Below, piece after piece: positions 35,633-45,875 of a stretch of 64,000 nt of DNA (position 1 is its first letter; each line of letters starts with the position of its first letter). The DNA comes from Sambucus nigra (Eukaryota > Streptophyta > Magnoliopsida > Dipsacales > Adoxaceae), in assembly GCA_949130495.1 (NCBI GenBank), contig OX422218.1, positions 46,400,823 to 46,464,822 of the forward strand. The letters are read 5' to 3'. The notes under the pieces are model-generated. The model had not been told where the DNA came from. It saw only the letters and a program-made list of their open reading frames with translations, and did no database searches. Made by a program: the position numbers and the translations under genes.

Positions 35633-35795
35633 ACATTTCCAATGCGCTCTTCCAGCGCCAATAACTCCTCATAGGACATATTATCAACATCAAGCCTCAT
35701 ATCCCTATGCCGATCATGAATACCAGACATCCCAAAGAAGACCGATTGATCAAGGATCATTACATCCTCAAACCGCAAGCCCTCACCCCCATGCA
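35633..35795 (-). pseudogene. Captured RING-H2 E3 ubiquitin ligase fragment (MBR type)
   Basis: On the minus strand the piece reads GEGLRFEDVMILDQSVFFG, then HRDMRLDVDNMSYEELLAL and EERIGNV. The block RHRDMRLDVDNMSYEELLALEERIG is a signature just upstream of the RING-H2 domain in a plant ligase family that includes MBR1/MBR2. The RING cysteines themselves are not included; homology stops at GNV, followed by GTGAAAAC, a likely splice donor. No stop interrupts the 50 or so codons, so this is the best-preserved captured piece, yet without the RING it cannot act as a ligase. Confidence 0.85.
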
Positions 35796-36160
35796 GGCTT
35801 TTATTGTTTAGTTTTATGGCCGTGCAGGCTTTATAATAAGTAGGTTTTACATTTACAGGTTTTGTAATGTCAAGAAAATAGAGGAAACTCTGCCCAATTT
35901 TTTTTTTGGTCTGTGAATTATTAAGATGTGTAATATTTATAAGTTTGTATATATATTTGTTTATTAACAACGTTCTCGATTCGCAATTTGTGATTTTTTT
36001 TATTGTTTTGCCAATAATAAATATTTGTAACACCTCGTACGTGTCAAACGTTACACGTAGGAACTGACGGTGCACTCACAGGACCCCCTATTTTAGGATT
36101 GGACAAAAAAAATACATTTTTTTTAAATTATAGTTAAATATGGTCATGGACTTTGTCCAT
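35796..36160. other. Filler with one diverged 171-bp repeat unit
   Basis: A single unit related to the 28000-29222 array is seen at about 36018-36090 (AACACCTCGTACGTG, CACGTAGGAACTGACGG). The rest is A/T-rich. No gene is seen. Confidence 0.5.
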
Positions 36161-36164
36161 AACC

Positions 36165-36655
36165 ATTTTTATTTTTTCGTCACGGTTGTGGGTCACGGAC
36201 TTGGGCCGCGACCATTTTTTTGTCATGGTTGTGGGTCGCGGACTTTGACCGCGACCAATTTGTTACGGTTGTGCGTCACGGATTAGGACCGCGACCAATT
36301 TTTTTTATATTTTTTTGTCACGGTAATGAGTCGCGGACTTTGGCCGTGACTAATTTGTCACGGTTGTGGGTCACGGATAAGGGCCGGGACCATTTTTAAA
36401 TTTTTTTTATCACAGTTGTGGGTCGTGGACTTTGGCCGCGACCAATTTGTCACGGTTGTGGGTCGCGGATGAGGGCCGCGACCCGTCATGACATGGGTCA
36501 CGACCTAAGTCCGCGACCATCTGTCGTGACCCCTCTCGGCCGTGACCATTTTTTGGTCACGAACTTGGGCCGCGACCCACGAAAATGGTCACGCCCGAAA
36601 TGGTCAGGGCCCAAGTCTGCGACCCACAACTTTTGTTAGGGATTTTGGCCGTGAC
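36165..36655. repeat. CACTA-1 subterminal repeats (GGTCGCGGAC / GTCCGCGACC)
   Basis: About eight to ten degenerate units of GTCACGGTTGTGGGTCGCGG followed by ACTTTGGCCGCGACC lie within 500 bp of the terminus, in both orientations. CACTA elements carry such subterminal motifs as binding sites for their TnpA-type protein; that role here is inference. GC content is much higher than in the surroundings. Confidence 0.8.
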
Positions 36656-36660
36656 CAATC

Positions 36661-36678
36661 ACCAGTTTTGGTGTAGTG
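36661..36678 (-). repeat. CACTA-1 3' terminal inverted repeat
   Basis: On minus it reads CACTACACCAAAACTGG, outermost base at 36678. The next bases outside (TGA) should be the 3-bp target duplication, but the other end is lost. Confidence 0.85.
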
Positions 36679-39180
36679 TGAAGACACCGAGGAGTATCAA
36701 AGATGTTCAAAGACTTACGGGGATAGTGGTTGCCCTTAACAGGTTTGTTTATAGGGCAAAAGACAAGTGCCTTCCATTCTTTAAGGTGCTGAGAAAGGCC
36801 TTCCAATGGGACGAAGAGTGCAAAAATTCCTTCAACTAGCTTAAGTCTTATTTAGGGTCTCCCTTATTGCTATCTCGGCCTGTAGCAGAGGAGAAACTGT
36901 ACGTGTATCTGGCAATCTCTAAATCAGCCATCAGCGCAGCCATAATACGGGAAGACGTTGGAATCCAAAGGCCTGTATATTTCAACAGTAAGGCCCTTCA
37001 AGGTGCGGAAAAAAATTACCCTCGCATGAAAAATCTAGCTTACGCCTTGATACATGCGTCGAGAAAGATGAAGCCTTACTTCGAGGCCCCCTCCATGGTT
37101 GTCCTCACTGACTCCCCACTAAGACAGGTCCTACATAAACCTGAGAAGTCCGGGAGATTGATGATATGGGCCATTGAGTTGGGGGAGTACGATCTTACCT
37201 ACCAACCTAGGATGGCCATCAAGGGGAAAGCCCTCGCAGACTTTGTCGCTGAGTTTACATGGGAAGAGGCCAAGGCAGAGAATGGCCTAGAGGGTGTTGA
37301 AAACCGTGGTGTCTTCCAAAATTCGGAAGAGACGACACCAAATATCTTCCAAGATCAGGAAGATATCGCATCCAACGGGGCCTCGAACCAAGTTGCAGAG
37401 AACGAGGAAGATCGGTACCTCTTCAAAAAAGGAGTCATGACAGAAGGGGTCTTCTCATCGGGTACAGATATTTCTCTTCGTTGATGGCTCTTACTATGAC
37501 AATGGAAGCGGTGCGGGGTTGATACTCTCAGCTCAAGATGGTTCCAACATTGAATACTCTTTGAGATTCAACTTCTGAGCTTCTAACAATGAGTCTGAGT
37601 ATGAAGCCATGATAACAGGTCTCTCAGTGGCAAAGTCTCTTCGCATAAAGCGATTCCTACTCCACAGCGACTGAAGGTTAGTTGTCAATCAAGTATTAGG
37701 AATCTATGAGGCCAGAGATGAAAGGATGGCCAAATATCAGAAAAGGGTGAGAACGATGTTAGAACATTTTGAAGAGGCAAGACTGAAGAGAGTGCCTCGA
37801 CAAAGTAACAGCCACGCAGATGCATTGGCGAGGTTAGCCTCGACAACAAAGATAGGTGTTAGAAGGACCATTCCTATCGAGGTCTCGGGGAAGGCAACCA
37901 TTGAGAAAGAAGAGGTATATAACCCTTGTCACAATTTGAACTTAGGAGACTCATGGATGGACCCCCTCTTCTAATATATCAGAAAGGGAGAGCTACCTGA
38001 ATCCAGGCTAGAAAGGTGGAAATTAAGATATAAGGCTGCTAAGTTCTCGGTAGTAGGAGACGTCCTGTACAAGAAAGGATTCCTGCTACCTCTCCTCAGA
38101 TTTGTGCACCCCACAAAAGTTCCGCGGGTCTTACAGGAGGTCCATGAGGGTTCTTGCTCTAGCCACATAGGGGGAAGACCCTTGTCCAAAAGAATCATCA
38201 CCCAGGGGTATTGGTGGCCAACCCTGTTCAAGGATGCCGCAGCCTACGTGAGGAAATGTGATAAATGCCAGAGGTTCACCGCCATCCCTCATCAACCTCA
38301 TCAGCCTATGGCGTTAATCACTTCTCCATGGCCATTTGCAGTATGGGGAATTGACTTAGTAGGGCCCCTACCAAGAGTTGCCAATAATTATAGATTCTTG
38401 ATAGTTGCCATCGACTATTTTTCAAAGTGGGTGGAGGCAGAGCCGATGATAACGATCATAGAGCAGACCTTCCAATTTATTTGGAGGAATATCATATACA
38501 GATATGGCCACCCAAACACTCTCATCTCGGACAATGAGACCCAGTTCAAGAACTCCTCTTTAGAAAATTATTGCCTAAGAGTAGGAATAAAGAAATTCTT
38601 CTCATCTCTTGGACGACCTCAGGCAAATGGTTAGACCGAGGTCACAAACAGAACAATTCTCGATGGAATCAAGAAGAGGTTAAAAGATGCGAAGGGAAGA
38701 TGGACTGAAGAGGTATACGCTGTGTTATGGGTCTACAGAACCACGGCAAGGACACTGACAGGAGAAACCCTGTTCATGTTGGCACATGGCTTAGAGGCCG
38801 TCATACCAACGGATGTAGGGCTCCCATCTCATAGGATTCAGACCTATGACCCTGATAATAATGGGGAAGAGAGGAATATAGACCTAGATCTTATCGAAGA
38901 AAAAAGAGAGGACACAGAGGTCAGACAAGCAGCTTACCAACAGAGGGCAGCGAACATCTACAATCAGAGGGTGAAGTCAAGACCCATTGGAGTGGGAGAC
39001 CTAGTGCTAAAGAAGACTTTAAAGAAAGCAAACAAACTCCACCCAAACTCGCACGGTCCCTACAAAGTGACAGAAGAGGTTGTGCCTGGCACTTACAGTC
39101 TAGAAAATATAGAAGGAGAACCTTTCAATAATCCATGGAATGCTGATCACCTAAAACATATTACATATGATGTTGCATGA
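36679..39180 (+). pseudogene. Element C pol: RT end, two RNase H domains, integrase
   Basis: The frame resumes after CACTA-1 in the RT thumb region (KTPRSIKDVQRLTG). A degenerate RT-linked RNase H follows (YVYLAISKSAISAAIIRED, NYPRMKNLAYALIHASRKMK, TDSPLRQVL). After an acidic linker and a one-base shift near 37450, a second RNase H follows (FVDGSYYDNGSGAGLIL, NNESEYEAMITGL, QSNSHADALARLAS). The integrase has an HHCC finger (VHEGSCSSH, CDKC), a core with WGIDLVGPLP, LISDNETQF and RPQANG then TE, giving the Asp, Asp, Glu triad, and a C-terminal domain ending at TGA 39178-39180. From about 37460 the frame is continuous except for about four stops, mostly where Gln or Arg is expected. The dual RNase H marks the Tat lineage. 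Confidence 0.92.
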
Positions 39181-39269
39181 AGTTGTGTAAATGTACCATC
39201 TTGTCATGAAGAGGTTATTAATAAAAGATCAATTCCCATGGTGGTCCTTGCTTCATTTTGCACTTATAT

Positions 39270-39990
39270 CAGAAATTAATGAGGCAAACATCTTAGGTAA
39301 TGACCTCAAACCTTCATAATACCATTCAATGGTGACGAGGTCTAAGGTCAGACACCATAATTGGATGACCTCAGACCCTTAACATCATTAATTTGGTGAG
39401 ATTCATTAATGGGGGATAATGCCTTAGGTGACAACCTCAGACCTTCATAACACTATTCAATGGTGACGAGGTTTGAGCTCAGACACCATAATTGGATGAC
39501 CTCAGACCCTTAACATCATTAATTTGGTGAGATTCATTAATGGGGATAACACCTTAGGTGATGACCTCAGACCTTCATAACACCATTCAGTGGTGACGAG
39601 GTTTGAGCTCAGACACCATAATTGGATGACCTCAGACCCTTAACATCATTAATTTGGTGAGATTCATTAATGGGGACAACACCTTAGGTGATGACCTCAG
39701 ACCTTCATAACACCATTCAATGGTGACGAGGTCTGAGCTCAGACACCATAATTGGATGACCTCAGATCCTTAACATCATTAATTTGGTGAGATTCATTAA
39801 TGGGGATAACCTCAGACCTTCATAACACCATTCAGTGGTGACGAGGTTTGAGCTCAGACACCTTAATGGGGTGACCTCAGACCCTTAACATCATTAATTT
39901 GGTGAGATTAATTACGGGGATAACACCTTAGGTGGCGACCTCAGACCTTCATAACACCATTCAATAGTGACGAGGTCTGAGCTTAGACTA
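39270..39990. repeat. 130-bp tandem repeats in the 3' region of element C
   Basis: Six units with a period of about 130 bp (one shortened to 115) share GACCTCAGACCTTCATAACA and CATTAATTTGGTGAGATT. They follow the pol stop directly. Tandem repeats between pol and 3' LTR are common in Tat/Ogre-type elements. Confidence 0.9.
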
Positions 39991-40381
39991 CTAATTTGGT
40001 TTAAGCAAACACCATTGCATAAGCTTTAGAGCAAAAACATCACGACATACATACAACAAAAGATGGTCCTCTTTAGAGAATAACACATTCAGAGAATACC
40101 ACATTCAGAGATTAAAATATTCAGAGGTTATAAAGAATGCAAAAGTAAGACCCATTCTCATTCAGAAATTATAAATGTGCAGGGATTATAATTTCAGGGG
40201 CTACAAAAATATTCAGAGATTCTCTTTAAGGGTTTGAGGGAGGAATGCTGGTGCCTTCGGTTTGATTAAGCTGGACGATGTTGGTCACCTCAACAACATC
40301 ATCATGGTGGTCTGCCACTCCAACCTCTGTACCGTCCAACGTTGCAGTCTCGGCAGGCGTGAAAACCTCCTCCTCAACCTA
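39991..40381. other. Spacer between 130-bp repeats and antisense gene
   Basis: Contains diverged ATTCAGAGATT-like copies around 40085-40215 and otherwise nothing recognisable. It would form the 3' untranslated part of the antisense transcript. Confidence 0.4.
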
Positions 40382-42609
40382 TTAAAAGGCCGGGGAAAGT
40401 TGAGGATTAACAAAGCCAAGGCCTATCAAGTCAGAGGCTTTCAAAGTGACAGCCTCCTTCTCCTTTACAGCCGCCCACTTGGTAGTAGCCTTGATACCTC
40501 TCTCGAGGTATTCAAAGCCAAAGCCCATAAACTCATCAGAGCTTTTGTACTCGGCTATTATCCCCTCTGAGGCATCATCAAGGGTTGCCTTCACGGCCGA
40601 GCTGACCTTCTGCTGTAGAACATCGTCCTTGGCCTTCAGAGCCGTAGCATGGTCCTTGTTAAGCCGAGATACCTCCTTCTCCAGCCCCTTCAGCTTTTTG
40701 TCAGACTCACCTAACTCAAACTTCAGCCGGTCAATTTCTGCGTTCAAAGAACTTTGGACCTTCTCGGCCTCTTGACCCTTTTAGATGAGGAGAAACTTCC
40801 TCAAAGTCCAATTGGAGAGGTGGTGCATCGCTGCCAGGCCTTGCAGATTTTGCGATCAGAAACGAGTCAAAGACAAATCAAAGGTTACACTTAGAAATTA
40901 CAAAGAAATATTAAGTTATACCTGGATGGATCTGTGGATACCGAACTCAACCAGCAAGGTAGTATCAAGTGACCAGAAGAAGCGCTTGTTGGCCTTGGTC
41001 ATTGTAGAGACGAAGGCATCTAGGGCCTGCAGACTATGCTGTCAGTAATCTTCAACTGCTCTAGATGAGCCGATAAGGCGTCTGCTGAAGAGATGGGGAT
41101 GACAGTATCGACACTCTCTTTCTTCTGCCTCTGATCCTCAAGGGCATGTTCAGTTGAAACCCTCTTCTTTGTGGCTTGGGGCTTTGAGGCATAGGGATCT
41201 GGGGGAGGAGCATTAAGGCCTTCTTTCTTTGCAAGTCTCGCAAGCTAGGAGCAGCCATTTCCCAGAGTTCGTCTAAGATATCCTTTGGACGCTCTGCAAA
41301 ATTAATAGATCTGAGTTATAAAATCAGACATAAATAAACTCAGAGGTTCAACTTCAAATAGAAAGCTCTTACCAAGCTAGAAAAGAGGACTTCTACCCAA
41401 ACCTGTCTCCGAGAGGTAGTGGGGGGTCATCAAGTGCTCGAACCTAACGAACAGACCATGTACCCCTTGATATTGAAGGGCTTTCACCTTCTGAAGATTT
41501 TGTGGGCTCAGGCCAGGGTCAGACCTCGCAGACATTATGACCTTACACCACCTCAGGGGCATCCTCATCTCTAGAATGGACGAGGGAGCACATGGGCCAA
41601 ATTCCCATGGTCTAGAAGCAAAAAAGTATCGTGGCTTCCAGTTGTGGTTAGAAGTCTGAGTTATTTGAAGCATATTTTTTTTCTTCCGAGCTATAAAATG
41701 ATAGTAGCTCGAATGATTTTTGGCTGAGGAAGGGACATAACAACCTACAAAGACCTGAACTCGGAGGTCTGAGTGGTGGACAACCTTCCATAAGACAATG
41801 GCCCCTATTATGACCCTCCAGGCATTAGGGGATAGTTGAGAGGGGGCCAAATTGATATAGGAAAGGATAGTTTTGATAATGGGATGGATGGGCAGACGAA
41901 ACCCCAACTTGAACATCTGCTCGTACAAGCAGATTTTTCCGTCTAGATCGTGAAAAGCCCTTTCTTCCCTCAAAGGTCTTCTTAGCTTTATGGAGGGACT
42001 AATGGAATATAGATATCTGAAGCGAAGGAGGTCTACCTCAGTTACAGTACTCTCGATCTCGGCTGCCTTAGAGACGTCGACTTCACTTTCAAAGTCATCA
42101 TCATTTATCTCAACATCGGTCGGAGCAGATGTTGATGGGTTACTCGATAACCTCTGAACGAACTCGGCACCGGTGAAGGCCGATAGAGGAATGGCATCAA
42201 GTGGTGGTGGAATGGTCACACTCGACTCGACGATCTCAACCTCTGAGGAAGAGGATGAGGTGCTTGAGTTGTTATGAGAGGAGGCCCGACTGGAGACCTC
42301 GGCCTGATCAGGGGCCAGATCTTCCCGAATTGAGAAGTCCATGGCCTCCTGGAAAGAATCCACGGATATGGGGTCTAAGGTGGAAGACTCAGACATTGGT
42401 ATAGGATCGACAGGGGCCTCTGCCTGATTGAAAGACTCCGAGTGGTCAGTATATATCACCGTTAGGGGTGGTGGAAATATGGGTCTAATAGGGAATTCTT
42501 GTGACCTACGAGCCTCGTCCTGGGCTCTTTCTATTTGTCTGTTTTTTTCTAAAGTCTTCTCCCTAAGGGAGGGGAAATCCTCAAGAAGTTGGTAAAGGGG
42601 TCTGAGCAT
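40382..42609 (-). pseudogene. Antisense gene of element C, Transposase_28-like with coiled coil
   Basis: On the strand opposite to gag-pol, an ATG at 42609 opens a 410-codon frame to 41377. Residues 1-190 are Ser/Glu-rich and probably disordered. From about residue 195 comes a domain resembling PF04195 (putative gypsy-type transposon): LRFRYLYSISPSIKLRRP, MFKLGFRLPIHPIIKTIL, NLAPSQLSPNAWRVIIG. A Lys-rich middle part (41250-41020, KPQATKKRVSTEH) and a heptad-like coiled coil (40780-40620, SDKKLKGLEKEVSRLNKD) with an EFMGFGFEYLERGI block follow; the frame ends at 40382. GTAAGAGC...TTTTGCAG (41372-41294) and GTATAACTT...GGCAG (40921-40831) look like introns, but the reading frame across them is disturbed, so small indels have probably killed the gene. 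Similar antisense extra genes are known in Tat elements (for example Grande); their role is unknown. Confidence 0.72.
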
Positions 42610-42994
42610 ACGAGCAGACTATACACTTACCCAACTCTCCTAAGTAACAAACAACACTGATGATTTGGCTAAAGATCAAAGCTAGGTTTTGAGCAAGAAC
42701 AATGTATGAACAATCAACCGAAAAACTCATAAGCTAACCAGGAAATGCATGAGATCAACGAAAAATTCATGAACCAGTCGAAAATGCAAAGAGCAAGACA
42801 GATAGAAAAAAGGAGAGGAAGAGATAACGAGGGGTACCTGAAGAAAGGCGAGGAAAAGCGAGGAAGGAATCCCAGTAAATAAGCCCCCAATGTACTTCCA
42901 ATCATGAGTTCTTCTAGAGAGAGAGAGAGTTGCAGATAATGCTAAGTTCGGAGAAGGAGAGAAATGAAGTAGAAAGAAGAGAATGGGACTTTTA

Positions 42995-43004
42995 CCCTTA
43001 AATA
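42995..43004 (-). promoter_or_regulatory. Possible TATA box of the antisense gene
   Basis: On minus TATTTAAGGG lies about 390 bp upstream of the ATG, followed by a pyrimidine-rich stretch (42980-42900, with CTCTCTCTCTCTAG), the usual look of a plant core promoter and 5' leader. It is inferred from sequence context only. Confidence 0.4.
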
Positions 43005-43186
43005 TGAATGCACACTCCCTAAGGCCCATCATTGCCTTGGGAGACCAAAAGACAACCAGCATAATTACCCTTGTCAGACACGCATGCCACTTCAGTAATT
43101 GACAAGTGTCAGAAAAAGAATATTGGTACAGAGTAATAGGACCTCGAAGTTGTAGACCCCATAGTCACCTTATTTCACATGTAACT

Positions 43187-43203
43187 AAGGGCTGGGGGGT
43201 GAT
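43187..43203 (+). other. Polypurine tract of element C
   Basis: AAGGGCTGGGGGGTGAT immediately precedes the right LTR, where plus-strand DNA synthesis would be primed. Confidence 0.75.
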
Positions 43204-44127
43204 TGATATACCCCAAGTGTGACCTCGGCTCGGAGACACCAACCTCGGCCGAGATCGTGGCCGACATTGGACAAGGCATCAGCCCTCGGCCATAGCATGG
43301 TCGGCCCAGGCCGACACTACCACTAGCCTTTCGAAGGGACATCGCATGCATCATAAGGATCAGCAGCATTCTCGTATACCTTGGAATCGAAACCTTGGCC
43401 AGGTATAGGCCGAGCTCACAAGAAGCCACCAGCAACCTCATCAAGACATTAGTCGATGCTCCAAACACGCCAGCTCAACTTCGGCTGAGGCCGACCTTGT
43501 CCATTGTCTCGACTAGGATTAAGCCGAGACCTCCATGGTCACCTCGAACTGAACGAGCATCTAGACTTACCAACCTCGGCCTATCCCAGGCTGAGGTCAT
43601 ACTCTAAGCACAATAGCCGAGCATCTGTTGACATTTGGATAAGGGCCCGTGGACACATATCAGTTATAACAAGATTATTCCCCACATGCGGGGAGAATAT
43701 TTCGTCATCATTCTCTACTTGTGACAGTGACAGATGGCTTTACCATATTGGTGAGGCAAACACACACATGCACATTACATGCATGGGAGGTACATTACAC
43801 CCCCTAGGTACTATATATAGAGGTCATCCTCTACCTTGCAAAGGATCCGAAATTGGTAAACCTAGCTGAAATTCTGTCTTATACACACAGAAGAGAGAGA
43901 AAGTGAGCTTATGTGTATTGTATCCATGGCCATCAGTGCCTTATTACAGTGAGGTTATTCACACACAGTGGACGTAGGTCAATTTATGCTGAACCACTTA
44001 TATTCTGATGCTCTCTCCTCTTCTCCTCATCTCATTCTCCTACCTTTTACGTAACTATGCTGCCATTGTTGTTCTTAGATTGAGCTTGAAAACACCTTAC
44101 CTGGTGGTGCTAATTCTAGCATCATCA
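43204..44127 (+). repeat. 3' LTR of element C
   Basis: 924 bp from TGATATACCCC to CATCATCA, matching the left LTR throughout, with the same TATA box (near 43810) and GGCCGA-rich U3. It lacks the 18-bp duplication of the left copy. Confidence 0.9.
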
Positions 44128-44132
44128 CTAGG
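44128..44132. repeat. Target-site duplication CTAGG, right copy
   Basis: Identical to 11525-11529, proving that the element C ends were created by one integration event in the LARD interior. Confidence 0.85.
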
Positions 44133-45860
44133 CTTCCCTCCTTAAGTCTGAGGTTACTCGTTATCCTTCATACCAAAGCAAAGTTACATTTCTCATTGCT
44201 TAACGTTAGTTATTGACCTAATATACTCAAGTCTCCACAATTTCAACATGCGAGTGCTAACATTCAAACCTCGAGATCCTTCTCATTTAGTGAAACACAA
44301 TAATTACATAAATTCATCCTTAGGGATCATCGTTAAAATTCGTTGGCAACGTCTTACATAATCCCAAATCATAACTATCGGACTACAATGTCAACTCGAT
44401 TTTTCAAGTATGACTCATGCCTAATACCCAATAATTTTCCTCACTAGTGTCATACTAATCCATATGGGTAGCACACACGGGTGCTATAATTAAGCCTAAC
44501 ACTCGACTCCGAGTGTTATTTCTAAAACCATAGTGAACATCATTGTGTCATAAGTCTCCCGAGTGTAAAACCTAGCATGTATCAACCTATTCTCGATATT
44601 CTCCCCAAGTCATACCATAATGAAAGCTTATAAACAAAACCATGGCACTAACTCTATGGTGCCGCCATAAATAACATGAGTAAATTATATTACAATCACC
44701 GATAGCTTATGCATTCCTCAATATGATAACGTTTCCTAATGCTTCATGGAAGAGTCACCACGTCAATCGACTCCAATTGAACACACGTATCCTAGCCTGG
44801 GAGTTATCATGAAAAAAAATCCTTTCAAGTATAACACTCGAGCATGGCCACTAAATTATTTTCTCAAAGGCCAAACACTAATCATAATCACTATGTGTCA
44901 TACCAGTCCTAACTCTATATTCTTGAAGTCATAAGGGATTCCATAATATCAACAAAAGACGTCGATAGTACCGTACTACGTGGTACAACCTTAATTTCAC
45001 CATTATTAGGGAAAACATATTACTTGCACTGACACTTCATTAGATTAACCTTAGTACATATATCCAAGGAGCAATCATGATTTCACCTTCTTATCCATAA
45101 TGATAACCCAAGATCAAACTCATTATAGCCTATCATTCAACCTCTGTGATTATTCAACCACGACAACTAACGTGCCTCACTACGTAGCCATCACACTCAT
45201 TTTCCAGATCGCAAGTTATCATCATTATAAAAAATTTGGTAGGATACTAGGCATCAGGTACTACCTATAAAACTTTTAGGCCAATACCTTTGATGACACA
45301 AAAGATCCTATTCCTCAATACCACCTCATTTATCTAAAATCATGATTCAACAACATCATTTCTAACACTTACTCCCAAGGACTATATGGATTTGTTCTTA
45401 AATCACTTGAAATCTTCAAGGTTATCTAAACCCAAAACATAATCAAGTTACTTAGTCATTCTGATTTCCATAGTTTTTTTTTCATACTACTTAGTCACCT
45501 AATCCCGTAGATGAAACTACAAGCATACAGGTTAGATGCAACTAAAGTCATTAACACCTTCTAATCATCAAACTTACACATGATACATCTCACACAAGTG
45601 TAGGGTGCCCCCACCTAACAACCTACACCAAAATCCGATAGTTTCTTGCTAACACTACCAGAAGAAATGCAGAGAAATAAGAATGGCTATTAAACCAGCT
45701 CAAAGAGCAGGGAACAATGTTCTCAAAACCTCGACTTTATCATCAAGGTACAAATCAAACCCATCATCAGGAAAGCATGACTGGATCTAACTAACAATGA
45801 CATCGAAAGATCCACTATCAATCTCACCACATCACACCTGAAAGGAACATTGAACCTAAA
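44133..45860 (-). other. LARD internal region, 5' part
   Basis: Non-coding; no domain or long ATG frame is seen on either strand. It continues the interior interrupted at 11529. Mildly C/A-rich on plus. Confidence 0.6.
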
Positions 45861-45872
45861 GCTATGATACCA
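45861..45872 (-). other. Primer-binding site of the LARD
   Basis: On minus TGGTATCATAGC follows the LTR end after three bases (AGT). It fits the initiator tRNA-Met primer site with one mismatch (CATAGC for CAGAGC). Confidence 0.8.
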
Positions 45873-45875
45873 ACT

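Larger units (their letters stand above)
24486..36678 (+). mobile_element. CACTA-1 (En/Spm) transposon, 5' end lost, with captured gene fragments
   Basis: The 3' end at 36678 reads GGTGTAGTG on plus, which is CACTACACCAAAACTGG on minus, a canonical CACTA terminus. It lies inside the RT coding region of element C, which resumes at 36679. Contents in order are the TNP2 transposase remnant (24486-27222), 171-bp repeats, a GT/G minisatellite, fragments of RPN10, RPN3, FAR1-related, F-box/PP2-A and RING-H2 genes, and GC-rich subterminal repeats. The left terminus and the N-terminal half of TNP2 were removed by the deletion at 13308/13309. Confidence 0.85.
11530..44127 (+). mobile_element. Element C, Tat-type Ty3/gypsy with nested insertions
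   Basis: LTRs of 944 bp (left) and 924 bp (right) start TGAT and end ATCA, and a CTAGG duplication flanks the whole. The parts in order are LTR, PBS, gag N-terminus, [deletion, tandem LTR array, CACTA-1], RT end, RNase H, second RNase H, integrase, 130-bp repeats, antisense gene, purine tract and LTR. Two RNase H domains and an extra gene between pol and the 3' LTR are hallmarks of the Tat lineage. Insertions and the deletion have destroyed its coding capacity. Confidence 0.9.

Noticed and set aside
36418..36639. Arg/Pro-rich plus-strand frame of 73 codons
   Set aside because: It is the translation of CG-rich CACTA-1 subterminal repeats and changes with every unit.
42727..43062. Minus-strand frame of 111 codons upstream of the antisense gene
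   Set aside because: It is Phe/Ser/Leu-rich from a pyrimidine-rich leader; the Transposase_28-like frame starts later at an ATG and has real domain similarity.
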